A DNA stretch of 64,000 nt from an uncultured Saprospiraceae bacterium (GTDB lineage: Bacteria > Bacteroidota > Bacteroidia > Chitinophagales > Saprospiraceae), in the NCBI GenBank assembly GCA_937922815.1, contig CALAJP010000135.1, positions 1 to 64,000 of the forward strand. The letters run 5' to 3'. The translations under genes were made by a program, and so were the position numbers. Below the pieces are notes generated by a model that saw only the letters and a list, made by a program, of their open reading frames with translations, was not told where the DNA came from and made no database searches. Shown in pieces: positions 55,682-64,000 of the stretch; positions within the stretch are counted from its first letter, which is position 1; the number at the start of each line of letters is the position of its first letter.

Positions 55682-57080
55682 CTTTTTAGAATCGGTTAAT
55701 CGAAATTTTGATCGTGCAGCTAAACTATCTGGATTACCAGAAGGGCTACTAAATCAAATCAAAACTTGTAATTCTGTTTACAGAATGTCATTCCCCGTTA
55801 AAATTAACGGCGACATTGAGATTATTGAGGCCTATAGGGTTCAACATAGTCAACACAGAAACCCTACAAAAGGAGGAATTCGTTTTAGTCAAAAAGTAGA
55901 TCAAGAGGAAGTAATGGCATTGGCTACCTTGATGACCTACAAATGTGCAATCGTTGATGTTCCCTTTGGTGGTGCTAAAGGTGGAGTCGCTATTTCACCC
56001 AGAGAATACACTCCTGAACAATTAGAAGCAATTACAAGAAGATACACCGTTGAGTTGATTAGAAAAAATTTCATTGGTCCTGGTATCGACGTTCCTGCTC
56101 CTGATTACGGAACAGGTGCAAGAGAGATGTCTTGGATTATGGATACTTTTTCTCAAATGAAAGTTGGAGAAATTAATGCGATGGGTTGTGTTACAGGTAA
56201 GCCCGTAACGCAAGGCGGTATCAGAGGTAGAGAAGAAGCTACAGGCCGTGGTGTTTACTATGCTACTCGAGAAATGTGTAGCAAAGAAGAAGATATGAAA
56301 GCTTTAGGTCTTACTCCAGGAATTAAAGGAAAAAGAATTGCGGTACAAGGACTCGGAAATGTAGGATCTTTTGCGGCGAGTATTTGTCAAGAAGAAGGTG
56401 GTGCAAAGATAATCTGTATTGCAGAATACGAAGGCTGTATCGTAAACGAGGATGGAATTGATGTCAAGGCATTAGTTGAGTATAAAAAACAAAATAAAAC
56501 TATTCTTGGTTTCCCCGGTACTACCACTACACCTTCAAGAAAAGATGTACTTACCTTAGATTGTGATATTTTAATCCCTGCAGCATTAGAAAGTCAGATT
56601 AGAATTGATAATGCTGATCAAGTAAAAGCTAAAATTATTGTTGAAGCTGCTAATGGACCTATTACTGCCGATGCAGAAGAAATACTTATCAAAAAAGGCG
56701 TATTAATTATTCCTGATATGTATGCCAATGCTGGTGGTGTTACGGTTTCGTATTTCGAGTGGTTAAAAAACCTTTCTCATGTACGTTTTGGTCGTCTACA
56801 AAAAAGAAATGAGCAGGCAGCATTAATGCGTTTAGTAAACTTGGTAGAATCTACAACAGGTCAACCTATTTCAGAGGCACAAAAGAACTTTTTGACCAAA
56901 GGGGCTGATGAGATTGACTTGGTACGTTCTGGACTTGAAGAAACTATGATTAGTTCGTTTAACCAGATTTATGATATTTGGAAATCTGACGATAATGTAA
57001 CAGATATGCGTACAGCTGCTTTCCTTAATGCGTTAAAGAAAGTAAGTAGTGATTATTTGGCAATGGGCATCTTCCCTTAA
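55674..57080 (+). CDS. Glu/Leu/Phe/Val family amino-acid dehydrogenase
   Basis: 468 residues. The catalytic Lys lies in PFGGAKGGVAI (near residue 101), the PAPDYGTG segment near 142, and a Rossmann fold has VQGLGNVGSFAA near 223. The C-terminal EAANGPIT and PDMYANAGGVTVSYFEW blocks are those of glutamate dehydrogenases. It probably catalyses reversible oxidative deamination of glutamate. The cofactor cannot be told with certainty. The start overlaps the ccmD-like gene, and a terminator follows. Confidence 0.93.
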   Translation: MSNFLESVNRNFDRAAKLSGLPEGLLNQIKTCNSVYRMSFPVKINGDIEIIEAYRVQHSQHRNPTKGGIRFSQKVDQEEVMALATLMTYKCAIVDVPFGGAKGGVAISPREYTPEQLEAITRRYTVELIRKNFIGPGIDVPAPDYGTGAREMSWIMDTFSQMKVGEINAMGCVTGKPVTQGGIRGREEATGRGVYYATREMCSKEEDMKALGLTPGIKGKRIAVQGLGNVGSFAASICQEEGGAKIICIAEYEGCIVNEDGIDVKALVEYKKQNKTILGFPGTTTTPSRKDVLTLDCDILIPAALESQIRIDNADQVKAKIIVEAANGPITADAEEILIKKGVLIIPDMYANAGGVTVSYFEWLKNLSHVRFGRLQKRNEQAALMRLVNLVESTTGQPISEAQKNFLTKGADEIDLVRSGLEETMISSFNQIYDIWKSDDNVTDMRTAAFLNALKKVSSDYLAMGIFP

Positions 57081-57108
57081 TTCAAATATTCATAATTAAA
57101 CAAAAATG

Positions 57109-57141
57109 CGGCATAGTTCACTTAGGGCTATGCCGTTTTTT
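57109..57141 (+). terminator. Terminator of the dehydrogenase gene
   Basis: CGGCATAG / CTATGCCG forms an 8-bp stem with an 11-base loop and is followed by six Ts, 28 bases after the stop. Confidence 0.85.
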
Positions 57142-57203
57142 ATTTAAAAGTGAAGATAATTACACTATTTTGAAAAAAAACATCTTAGTTCTAAAAGAAT
57201 CCT

Positions 57204-57211
57204 TAGTTTTG
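57204..57211 (+). promoter_or_regulatory. -7 promoter element for the membrane-protein gene at 57226
   Basis: TAGTTTTG matches TAnnTTTG and lies 14 bases before the start codon, implying a very short leader. Confidence 0.4.
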
Positions 57212-57225
57212 CAAAAAAATAAATT

Positions 57226-57666
57226 ATGTATAATATATTAAAACATGCCCACTCTGGGTTGAGATGGGTTGCTCTTATTTTATTAGTTACTGTTATTTGT
57301 TATGCAGCTTCCAAATGGTTTAAAAAATCGAGCGAAGATGACAATACCATAACAAAACTTTCTTTATTTAATTTCATATCTGCACATTTACAATTATTAA
57401 TTGGATTGATCCTTTTCTTTGTAAGTCCTCGTATCAATTGGAACGAAGGTTTCATGAAAGAAATGGCAGCTAGGTTTGTCCATATCGAACATCCTACGAT
57501 GATGATTATTGCTATTGTTTTAATATCAATAGGGCATATAAAAGCTAAAAAATTAGCCACTCCTCAGAAGTACAAAACTTTAATGATTTTCAATGCCATT
57601 GCACTTATTATTATTCTTGCAATGATTCCATGGCCATTCAGAGCGTTGGGGGGAAGTTGGTTCTAA
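57226..57666 (+). CDS. Four-helix inner-membrane protein of unknown function
   Basis: 146 residues with four membrane helices and three conserved-looking His residues (LKHAHSGLRW, SAHLQL, HIEHPTMM), a layout that could bind heme or metal. Homologues in databases are often mislabelled as ribosomal protein L27; nothing here resembles L27. The function is unknown. The aminotransferase gene follows at 15 bases. Confidence 0.85.
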   Translation: MYNILKHAHSGLRWVALILLVTVICYAASKWFKKSSEDDNTITKLSLFNFISAHLQLLIGLILFFVSPRINWNEGFMKEMAARFVHIEHPTMMIIAIVLISIGHIKAKKLATPQKYKTLMIFNAIALIIILAMIPWPFRALGGSWF

Positions 57667-57681
57667 AGCAATAGAAATTTT

Positions 57682-58854
57682 ATGCGACAGTGGTTTTTTG
57701 AACATATAGCCCTAACAAGCGATGAACCTCAAATAATTGAAGTAGCATCCGCTAAAGGTTGCCATATTACTAGAACTAACGGTTCTAAAGTCCTCGATTT
57801 TATTTCGGGAATTAATGTTAGTTCGGTGGGGCATTGTCATCCATCGGTTGTTGAGGCGGTTCAAAAACAAGCTGCTACTCATATGCATACACTTGTTTAT
57901 GGTGAGCATATTCAATCCGAACAGGTATTATTAGCCAAAAAGCTTGCTTCGTTACTTCCTTCACCTTTGTCTGTTACCTATTTCGTAAATTCTGGTTCGG
58001 AAGCCGTAGAGGGAGCAATGAAAGTTGCTAAAAAATACACTAAAAGAAAAAAAATACTAAGTGCTTATTTATCCTATCATGGTAGCACGCAAGGAGCAAT
58101 GAGCCTAAATTCCGATTCCTATTTCAAAGATGGGTACGAACCATTACTTCCTGATATCGGTCATTTCAAATTTAATTCTTTTGAAGATTTAAATCTAATC
58201 ACTGACGAAATAGCCGCTGTAATCGTAGAACCTATTCAGGCTGAAATTGGTATCCAAACACCTAAGAATGGATATTTAGAAGCACTTAGAGAAAAGTGTA
58301 CTCAAACGGGAACATTATTAATTTTTGATGAAATCCAAACAGGTTTTGGAAGAACAGGTCATTGGTTTGCATGTCAAAAATACGGAGTAACACCCGACAT
58401 AATTTTACTAGCAAAAGGTATGGGCGGAGGAATGCCCATTGGTGCGTTTATATCTTCACCTAAAATAATGGACGTCATTCGCAGAAATCCTGTATTGGGA
58501 CATATATCCACTTTTGGTGGACATCCCGTAAATTGTGCCGCCAGTCGAGCGACTATTGAGGTTCTTGAAAACGAAAATTGGATTGCAGATATAAAACGTA
58601 GAGAACAATTATTTCACAAATACCTTAAACACCATAAAATTAAAGAAATTCGTTCCGCTGGTCTTATGATGGCAGTCGATTTAGGAAACGAAAACTTATT
58701 AATGAATGTGGTTAAAAATGCATTAGATAAAGGTTTGATGATAGATTGGTTTTTATTCAATACCAAAAGTATTAGAATAGCTCCTCCCCTTTCTATTAGC
58801 GACAACCTTATCAAAGAAGGTTGTGAAATCATTTTAGATTGTTTAGATATCTAA
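57682..58854 (+). CDS. Class III (ornithine/acetylornithine-type) aminotransferase
   Basis: 390 residues of a PLP enzyme. It has LDFISGINVSSVGHCHPSV near residue 37, YFVNSGSEAVEGAMKVAKKYT near 100, LLIFDEIQTGFGRTGHWF near 212 with the PLP-binding Asp, ILLAKGMGGGMPIGAFI with the Schiff-base Lys near 248, and STFGGHPVNCAASRATI. All cofactor positions are intact. It could act on ornithine, acetylornithine, GABA or another omega-amino acid; the sequence does not decide. Confidence 0.92.
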   Translation: MRQWFFEHIALTSDEPQIIEVASAKGCHITRTNGSKVLDFISGINVSSVGHCHPSVVEAVQKQAATHMHTLVYGEHIQSEQVLLAKKLASLLPSPLSVTYFVNSGSEAVEGAMKVAKKYTKRKKILSAYLSYHGSTQGAMSLNSDSYFKDGYEPLLPDIGHFKFNSFEDLNLITDEIAAVIVEPIQAEIGIQTPKNGYLEALREKCTQTGTLLIFDEIQTGFGRTGHWFACQKYGVTPDIILLAKGMGGGMPIGAFISSPKIMDVIRRNPVLGHISTFGGHPVNCAASRATIEVLENENWIADIKRREQLFHKYLKHHKIKEIRSAGLMMAVDLGNENLLMNVVKNALDKGLMIDWFLFNTKSIRIAPPLSISDNLIKEGCEIILDCLDI

Positions 58855-58916
58855 TTTTTGATTTAAAAAATAATCTTAATATATTACTGTATTAATTTCT
58901 GCAAAACAATATCCTA

Positions 58917-59639
58917 TTGAAATCCATTACTCTCAAAACAGCTCAAAATGTTACTATCCAATATGAGTTAGCGAGTTTGGTAGAAAGAGCCATCGGGAAG
59001 TTTATAGATATACTTATCTTTTTGTGCTTTGTCTATCTATATTTAGTTCTCATTTCCTTTGATTATGAGACTACCAATTTTTTTATGGTTTTTATTCCTA
59101 TTGTTTTTTTTATTATTAGTCAAATTCTCCAAGAATATCTTTGGAGCGGTCAGACCATAGGTAAAAGGGTAATGAATATCCAAGTAATGCGAGAAGATTG
59201 CCAAGAGATTGACATGAGAAGTGTTAGCATTAGGGCCGCTTTTTTATTTGTAGATTTGTTTTTGAGTTGGGGAATGGTAGCTGCTATTTCAATTATTTCT
59301 TCAAGCAAACAAATGCGCATAGGGGATAGTGCGGCTAAAATGATGGTTGTCAAAACAAAACAATCCACGCATTTTTCATTAGAAAATATACGAAATATTC
59401 AATCTCAAGAACAAATTAACATCCAATATCCTCAAATCATTAAACTCAGAGAAGAAGAAATTCTATTAATAAGAGAAACATTGAACCGTTATTTGAAATA
59501 TAAAAATATTGCTCACCAAAAATCATTAAATGATATGGTTGCAATTGTAGAAAATATTGTAGGGCATCGTAAAAAACAAATGTCTAAAACTGATTTTTTA
59601 AAAACAGTAATTAGAGATTATGTTATCATAACACGATAG
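58917..59639 (+). CDS. RDD-family membrane protein with a TTG start
   Basis: 240 residues. There is no in-frame ATG between the upstream stop (58893) and the conserved TAQNVTIQYELASLVERAIG segment, so the TTG at 58917 is the best start. Three membrane helices follow, with the RDD-type pattern GKFIDILI, and WSGQTIGKRVMNIQVM in the central loop. The cytosolic C-terminal ~95 residues are helical. RDD proteins are often transport-related, but the role here is unknown. rlmD follows at 21 bases. Confidence 0.87.
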   Translation: MKSITLKTAQNVTIQYELASLVERAIGKFIDILIFLCFVYLYLVLISFDYETTNFFMVFIPIVFFIISQILQEYLWSGQTIGKRVMNIQVMREDCQEIDMRSVSIRAAFLFVDLFLSWGMVAAISIISSSKQMRIGDSAAKMMVVKTKQSTHFSLENIRNIQSQEQINIQYPQIIKLREEEILLIRETLNRYLKYKNIAHQKSLNDMVAIVENIVGHRKKQMSKTDFLKTVIRDYVIITR

Positions 59640-59660
59640 AAAAGAGAAAATTAAGTAAAA

Positions 59661-61085
59661 ATGGCAAGAAGAAGGTTTAAATTAAAGAACCAAATCATTG
59701 AAAACGTTTTAGTTACAGGTTTGGCAGATAGAGGAAAAGGCGTAGCTAAAGATGATGAGGGAAATGTGTACTTCGTAACAGGCGTTGCTCCTGGGGATAT
59801 AATCGACATTTTAGTAATCCGCAAAAAGAAAAACTTCTTTGAAGGAATTGTAAAAGAAATAAAATCGCTGTCTAAAGATAGAACTCAACCTGTATGCGAA
59901 CATTTCGGGAGCTGTGGCGGTTGCAAGTATCAACACATCCCTTATGAGAAACAATTAGAATACAAAAATGATAGAGTTTATCAAAACCTAAAAAGAATAG
60001 GTCAAATAGACATTCAAGAAGCGATTGACATTTTGGGATGTGAAGAACATACTCGCTATCGGAATAAAATGGAGTATAGTTTTTCGAGCAAAAGGTGGTT
60101 GACAAAAGATGAAATTACAAACCCAGAAATATCAAATGCCGAAGACGTACTCGGATTTCATGCTCCAGGTAGTTTTGATAAAGTAGTATCTATTAGTAAT
60201 TGTCATTTGCAGACTACTAAAGCTGACGAAATAAGAAATTTCACTTCTGATTGGGCAAAAAAATCAGGTTTACCTTTCTTTGATGCCCGAAGCAATGAAG
60301 GGTTTTGGAGATCTATCGTTATTCGGAATACTATCGAAGAAAAATTTATGATTATTCTTTCGACAAAAGAAAATAATGAAGAGGTGCTTTCCCAATATTT
60401 TACCGACCTATTAGCTAAATTCGGAGAGACTGTACACAGTTTGTATTTATGTATTAACCCAAAGAAAAATGACTTTTTATTAGACTTAGAGCATAAATTA
60501 ATTCACGGTAGCCCGACAATACAAGAATCGTTAGGCGAAATAAAATTCAATATCGGTCCAAAATCTTTCTTTCAAACCAACACTAAACAAGCCGTAAAAC
60601 TGTATGATTTAGTAGTTGATTTCTTAGCATTAGAAGGAACTGAAAATGTCTATGACTTATACACAGGGCTAGGTAGTATTGCCTTGTACATAGCTGCTCA
60701 TTGCAAACAAGTTGTAGGCATTGAAGAAATAGCAAGCGCTATTGAAGACGCCAAAGTAAATGCAAAACTAAACAAAGTAGAGAACTCAATGTTCTATGCT
60801 GGAGACGTTAAAGACATTCTGACCAATGATTTCGTAATGAAACACGGCAAACCAGATGCTTTAATCACCGATCCGCCAAGAGCAGGAATGCACCCTAAAG
60901 TAGTAGAAATGCTTCTTGAATTAGCAACTCCCAAACTGGTTTATGTTAGCTGCAACCCCGCAACACAGGCTAGAGACTTGGCATTATTGAGCGAAAAATA
61001 TAACATAATCAAAACGCAACCCGTTGATATGTTTCCACACACACATCATGTAGAAAGTGTGGCTTTGTTGAAATTAAAAAAATAG
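59661..61085 (+). CDS. rlmD: 23S rRNA (uracil-C5)-methyltransferase, RlmD type
   Basis: 474 residues. A TRAM domain (residues ~12-70) is followed by an iron-sulphur motif with Cys in CEHFGSCGGCKYQ and a fourth Cys downstream. The SAM-dependent methyltransferase domain has NVYDLYTGLGSIALYIA, TDPPRAGMHPKVV and the nucleophile Cys in YVSCNPATQARDL. The family includes RlmD, RlmC and TrmA. RlmD is the usual name for the TRAM-plus-cluster form in this phylum; the exact uracil target is inferred. Confidence 0.92.
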   Translation: MARRRFKLKNQIIENVLVTGLADRGKGVAKDDEGNVYFVTGVAPGDIIDILVIRKKKNFFEGIVKEIKSLSKDRTQPVCEHFGSCGGCKYQHIPYEKQLEYKNDRVYQNLKRIGQIDIQEAIDILGCEEHTRYRNKMEYSFSSKRWLTKDEITNPEISNAEDVLGFHAPGSFDKVVSISNCHLQTTKADEIRNFTSDWAKKSGLPFFDARSNEGFWRSIVIRNTIEEKFMIILSTKENNEEVLSQYFTDLLAKFGETVHSLYLCINPKKNDFLLDLEHKLIHGSPTIQESLGEIKFNIGPKSFFQTNTKQAVKLYDLVVDFLALEGTENVYDLYTGLGSIALYIAAHCKQVVGIEEIASAIEDAKVNAKLNKVENSMFYAGDVKDILTNDFVMKHGKPDALITDPPRAGMHPKVVEMLLELATPKLVYVSCNPATQARDLALLSEKYNIIKTQPVDMFPHTHHVESVALLKLKK

Positions 61086-61124
61086 ATATTAGATTTGAAA
61101 AACAATACCGAAGATAAAAATGGA

Positions 61125-61463
61125 ATGGCCGATGAAAAATACAAAGCCATTCAAGATATATTAGAGCCTAACTTGAAGTTAATGGAAACAACTAGCGAGG
61201 CTTTGAGAAATCAAAATATTAGTAATTATCCTATATTTGTATTATCCAAATTAGAAATTGAAATGGGAGTAACCCTCGTTCCAAAATCTAAAGACAAAGG
61301 TTGGTGGCTACATGCTTCTACATTAGAAGAGTTCGCAACAAAACAAATTATAAGACCCGAACGTATAAATAATTTTAGAGACATTTACAAGGACCCTAAT
61401 TTATTTCACTGTATATTTGTTTTGAGTGACTTAGGGCCTCAATTTATCTTCATACCGACATAA
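61125..61463 (+). CDS. Small conserved cytosolic protein of unknown function
   Basis: 112 residues from the ATG at 61125 (MADEKYKAIQDILEP). A TTG ten codons upstream would add only polar residues and was not preferred. It has no signal peptide, no membrane helix and no family I recognise. Conserved-looking parts are NYPIFVLSKLEIEMG, KGWWLHASTLEEFA and LFHCIFVLSDLGPQF. It sits between rlmD (39-base gap) and the hybrid kinase. Confidence 0.72.
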   Translation: MADEKYKAIQDILEPNLKLMETTSEALRNQNISNYPIFVLSKLEIEMGVTLVPKSKDKGWWLHASTLEEFATKQIIRPERINNFRDIYKDPNLFHCIFVLSDLGPQFIFIPT

Positions 61464-61547
61464 CCAATACAAAACAAGAACTGAGGACAAATGCTTTATT
61501 CGATTCAAATTCGTATAAAAACGCATAGGATATAAAACAATTGGAAT

Positions 61548-63863
61548 ATGAAATATGATGGATTAAATGAATTTTCTGTTACCAAGAAAATTTTGATGGT
61601 AGAAGACAATCCTGGCGATGCTAGAATTGTAGAATTACTATTAGGTCAATCCGACTTTCTTAATTACGAAATCGTTAGAAAGGGAACATTACACGAAGCT
61701 ATTGAGTTCTTAAATATCAACAAGAATATTGATGCTATATTATTAGATTTGACGCTGCCCGACAGTATGGGGTTCGAAACCTTAGAGAAACTACTAAAAG
61801 CTCATCCCAACCAAAACGTAATTGTCCTAACGGGATATTCTGATAAAACATTAGGCGTCAAGGCTGTTATGGCTGGTGCTCAGGACTTTCTTGTAAAAGG
61901 AATATTTGATGGTGATTTATTAGCAAAATCGCTACGTTTTTCAATTGAAAGAAAAAACACTATAAAAAGACTTGAAGAATCTCAACGAATTGCTCATATT
62001 GGTAACTGGGAATTCAATGATTTGACAAGAGAAATTAATGCTTCTAGCGAATTTTATCGAATATTAAATATATCTTCAAAAAGTGAATTAGAAAGAAATA
62101 GCCTTGAAGACGAAGGTAGCCCTCTCTATATCCTTAAATCAATCCATAAAGAAGCCAAAGCCAAAGAAAAAGTTCAACAAGAAATAAAAATTAAAAGTGA
62201 ACTTGGTACCGTTAAATACCTCCACATTCAATGTCGAGCAGAAAAAGATGGAAATACTACTATTTTTACAGGAATATTGCAAGATATTACCGAGCGAAAA
62301 AAGGCAGAAGCCGAAATGTATAAAAGTCAGGAACGTTATCAAGATATCTTTACAAAATCTAAAGATAGCGTAATAATAGCCGACCTGAATGGTAGTTTAT
62401 TGGATTTTAACCAAACCACTATCGAATTATTTGGATTCACCTCTGACGAACTTTTACATACCGATTTATTAAGCCAAGCCAGAGATACGGACTTTAAATC
62501 ATGGTTTTTAAATAAAATAATAAACCACGAAGATATTGTCGATTACGAAGTTACCTTCTTGACGAAAGAAAAAGAGGAACGAATTTGTTCGATAACTGCT
62601 AATATTCTAGATGAAGAAAACGATAGTTTCAATGCCGTAATTCGTGACTTAACAGAACAAAAACACGCTGAAGAAATAAGAAAAAGAGATAATCTAGAAA
62701 GAGAGGCAGCGGTAATGAAAGAAGAGTTGATTTCGAAAATCAGCCATGAAATGCGTACCCCCATGAACGCCATTTTAGGAATGAGTAACTTGATGCTCAA
62801 TACTCAAATGACAGAAGAACAAGAGGAGTACATTAAATCTATGCATCAGTCTTCCGAAATTCTACTAGGGATTGTTAATGATATTTTAGAAATATCTACT
62901 TTGAAGAATGGTAAAATAATCTTTAACGATAATACATTCAGCTTACAAGATGTTCTTGACAACTTAGTAAACGTGATGCAATATAAGATTCAAGAAAAGA
63001 ATTTGTCTTTTGAACTAGATATTGATAAAAATTTACCTCCGTTCATAATAGGCGACAAACTCAGGCTAAACCAAATCTTATTGAATCTGGTTGGTAATGC
63101 AATCAAATTCACAGAAGAAGGTAAAATAAAAATTCTTGTCAATTGTATTAATACACAAAACAATAATGTTACCATTAGGTTCGAAATAGCCGATACGGGC
63201 ATTGGGATTCCTGAAGAAAGTTTAAAAACTATTTTTAATAGTTTTACGCGTGTCAAAAACAAAGATAAGTTATATGAGGGTACTGGTTTGGGGCTTTCTA
63301 TTGCCAAAGGTTATGTTGAACAACAAGGGGGAAAGATTTGGGTAGAAAGTGAATATAAAGTCGGTTCTAACTTCTTCTTTGAATTAAGTTTCCAAGCAAC
63401 TGAAAACCCCGAAGAACAAGCATCAAAGGTAGTAGAATTACTTTCCGAAGATGCCGTATTTGATTTATTATTGGTTGAAGATCATAAAATGAATCAATTA
63501 GTTGCTAAAAAAACATTAAAAAAGAAGTGGAAAAATATCAATATAACTATCGCCAATCATGGTAAAGAAGCAATCGAACTACTTCAAAAAAATAATTTTG
63601 ATATAATTCTTATGGACATTCAAATGCCTATCATGGATGGTTTCGAAGCCACCAAAATGATAAGGACTTCATTTAGTGAACCCAAAAAAAATACTCCTAT
63701 TCTTGCCATGACTGCTCACGCTAACATTGCTAAACAACAACAATATAATGAATTAAAAATGGACGGTTTTGTTTTAAAACCATTCGATCCAGCCGATTTG
63801 TTTGAGAATATTACTAAATTTATTAAAAAAATAGATAGATATGAGCACATTCGCTTACATTGA
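61548..63863 (+). CDS. Hybrid histidine kinase, REC-PAS-PAS-HisKA-HATPase-REC
   Basis: 771 residues, all cytosolic. An N-terminal receiver (phosphoacceptor Asp67 in LLDLTLPDS) is followed by two PAS domains (about 155-255 and 270-375). HisKA has His400 in SKISHEMRTPMNAILG, then the ATPase with LVGNAIKFT, ADTGIGIPEE and GTGLGLSIAKGY. A second receiver carries Asp690 in ILMDIQMPIMDG. All phosphorelay residues are present, so it probably passes phosphate to the Hpt gene that overlaps its 3' end. The input signal is unknown. Confidence 0.94.
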   Translation: MKYDGLNEFSVTKKILMVEDNPGDARIVELLLGQSDFLNYEIVRKGTLHEAIEFLNINKNIDAILLDLTLPDSMGFETLEKLLKAHPNQNVIVLTGYSDKTLGVKAVMAGAQDFLVKGIFDGDLLAKSLRFSIERKNTIKRLEESQRIAHIGNWEFNDLTREINASSEFYRILNISSKSELERNSLEDEGSPLYILKSIHKEAKAKEKVQQEIKIKSELGTVKYLHIQCRAEKDGNTTIFTGILQDITERKKAEAEMYKSQERYQDIFTKSKDSVIIADLNGSLLDFNQTTIELFGFTSDELLHTDLLSQARDTDFKSWFLNKIINHEDIVDYEVTFLTKEKEERICSITANILDEENDSFNAVIRDLTEQKHAEEIRKRDNLEREAAVMKEELISKISHEMRTPMNAILGMSNLMLNTQMTEEQEEYIKSMHQSSEILLGIVNDILEISTLKNGKIIFNDNTFSLQDVLDNLVNVMQYKIQEKNLSFELDIDKNLPPFIIGDKLRLNQILLNLVGNAIKFTEEGKIKILVNCINTQNNNVTIRFEIADTGIGIPEESLKTIFNSFTRVKNKDKLYEGTGLGLSIAKGYVEQQGGKIWVESEYKVGSNFFFELSFQATENPEEQASKVVELLSEDAVFDLLLVEDHKMNQLVAKKTLKKKWKNINITIANHGKEAIELLQKNNFDIILMDIQMPIMDGFEATKMIRTSFSEPKKNTPILAMTAHANIAKQQQYNELKMDGFVLKPFDPADLFENITKFIKKIDRYEHIRLH

Positions 63864-64000
63864 CCTTAGCTATATGGAACAAATGGCTGCTGGAGACGAT
63901 GATATGAAAACAACTATGATCGAAATGATTATAGATGAATTACCATCTGACCTGCAAACCATGAACGAACTTTTCGAGTCTGAGAACTGGGAAGAATTAG
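63841..64000 (+). CDS. Hpt-domain phosphotransfer protein (cut by the right edge)
   Basis: 53 codons are visible from the ATG at 63841, which overlaps the hybrid kinase by 23 bases in another frame. The sequence AYIDLSYMEQMAAGDDDM and the following helix EMIIDELPSDLQTMNE are the opening of an Hpt four-helix bundle. The phosphorylated His lies beyond the window. The overlap suggests coupled translation, with the protein acting as the next step after the kinase C-terminal receiver. Confidence 0.8.
   Translation, partial: MSTFAYIDLSYMEQMAAGDDDMKTTMIEMIIDELPSDLQTMNELFESENWEEL

Overview
The window is a low-GC chromosomal segment from a member of the phylum Bacteroidota, probably an aerobic Cytophagia- or Flavobacteriia-type organism. 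The lines of evidence are TAnnTTTG-type -7 promoter elements, AT-rich leaders without strong Shine-Dalgarno sequences, BshC (bacillithiol synthesis), a mevalonate-pathway cluster with type 2 IPP isomerase, a Bacteroidota-style CcmB/CcsA/CcmD set, many signal-peptide surface proteins, and Cys-lipobox lipoproteins. No rRNA, tRNA, CRISPR array, transposase or prophage gene was seen.

Layout. Positions 1-6892 (minus) are one uninterrupted reading frame for a giant exported surface protein whose C-terminus lies beyond the left edge. It contains a tandemly duplicated ~915-residue module: Ig-like segment, seven Delta-60-type beta-propeller repeats, and a LamG/lectin-like domain. After an ~800-base gene-free gap come fabD and bshC (minus), glpK and prfA (plus), a small exported protein and a Nudix hydrolase (minus), then pyrE and an M42 aminopeptidase. 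Next are idi-2, HMG-CoA reductase and a GHMP kinase, which form an isoprenoid block. A duplicated-Spondin_N lipoprotein follows.

Positions 20.8-26.8 kb carry an NtrY-like sensor kinase, a LuxE-family acyl-protein synthetase and a Crp-type regulator. The block is bracketed by a ~138-bp inverted repeat. Positions 26.8-37.2 kb hold an outer-membrane barrel, a coiled-coil DUF349-like protein, asd, a lamin-tail-domain exported protein, a degenerate endonuclease/exonuclease/phosphatase-fold membrane protein, and dnaE. A minus-strand cluster (40.7-37.2 kb) runs lipB, barrel protein, flavin oxidoreductase, and an HD-domain protein fused to a Pycsar-type (PycTM) membrane effector domain. The last is the best candidate for an under-described defence or nucleotide-signalling component.

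Positions 41-52.9 kb contain a YKT-repeat/peptidoglycan-binding protein, NhaC antiporter, a short gene with an apparent -1 frameshift at an A8 run, an ECF sigma factor, sterol-desaturase-family hydroxylase, GH25 lipoprotein, flippase, PhoR-like kinase, NahK-like kinase, an exported protein and gamma-glutamyltransferase. Positions 53-64 kb hold a Fur-family regulator, ccmB-ccsA-ccmD leading into glutamate dehydrogenase, a membrane protein, a class III aminotransferase, an RDD protein with a TTG start, rlmD, a small conserved protein, and a hybrid kinase overlapping an Hpt gene cut by the right edge.

Most genes are housekeeping. The accessory or unusual content is concentrated in the giant surface protein, the inverted-repeat block, the HD-PycTM fusion and the repeat-containing envelope proteins.
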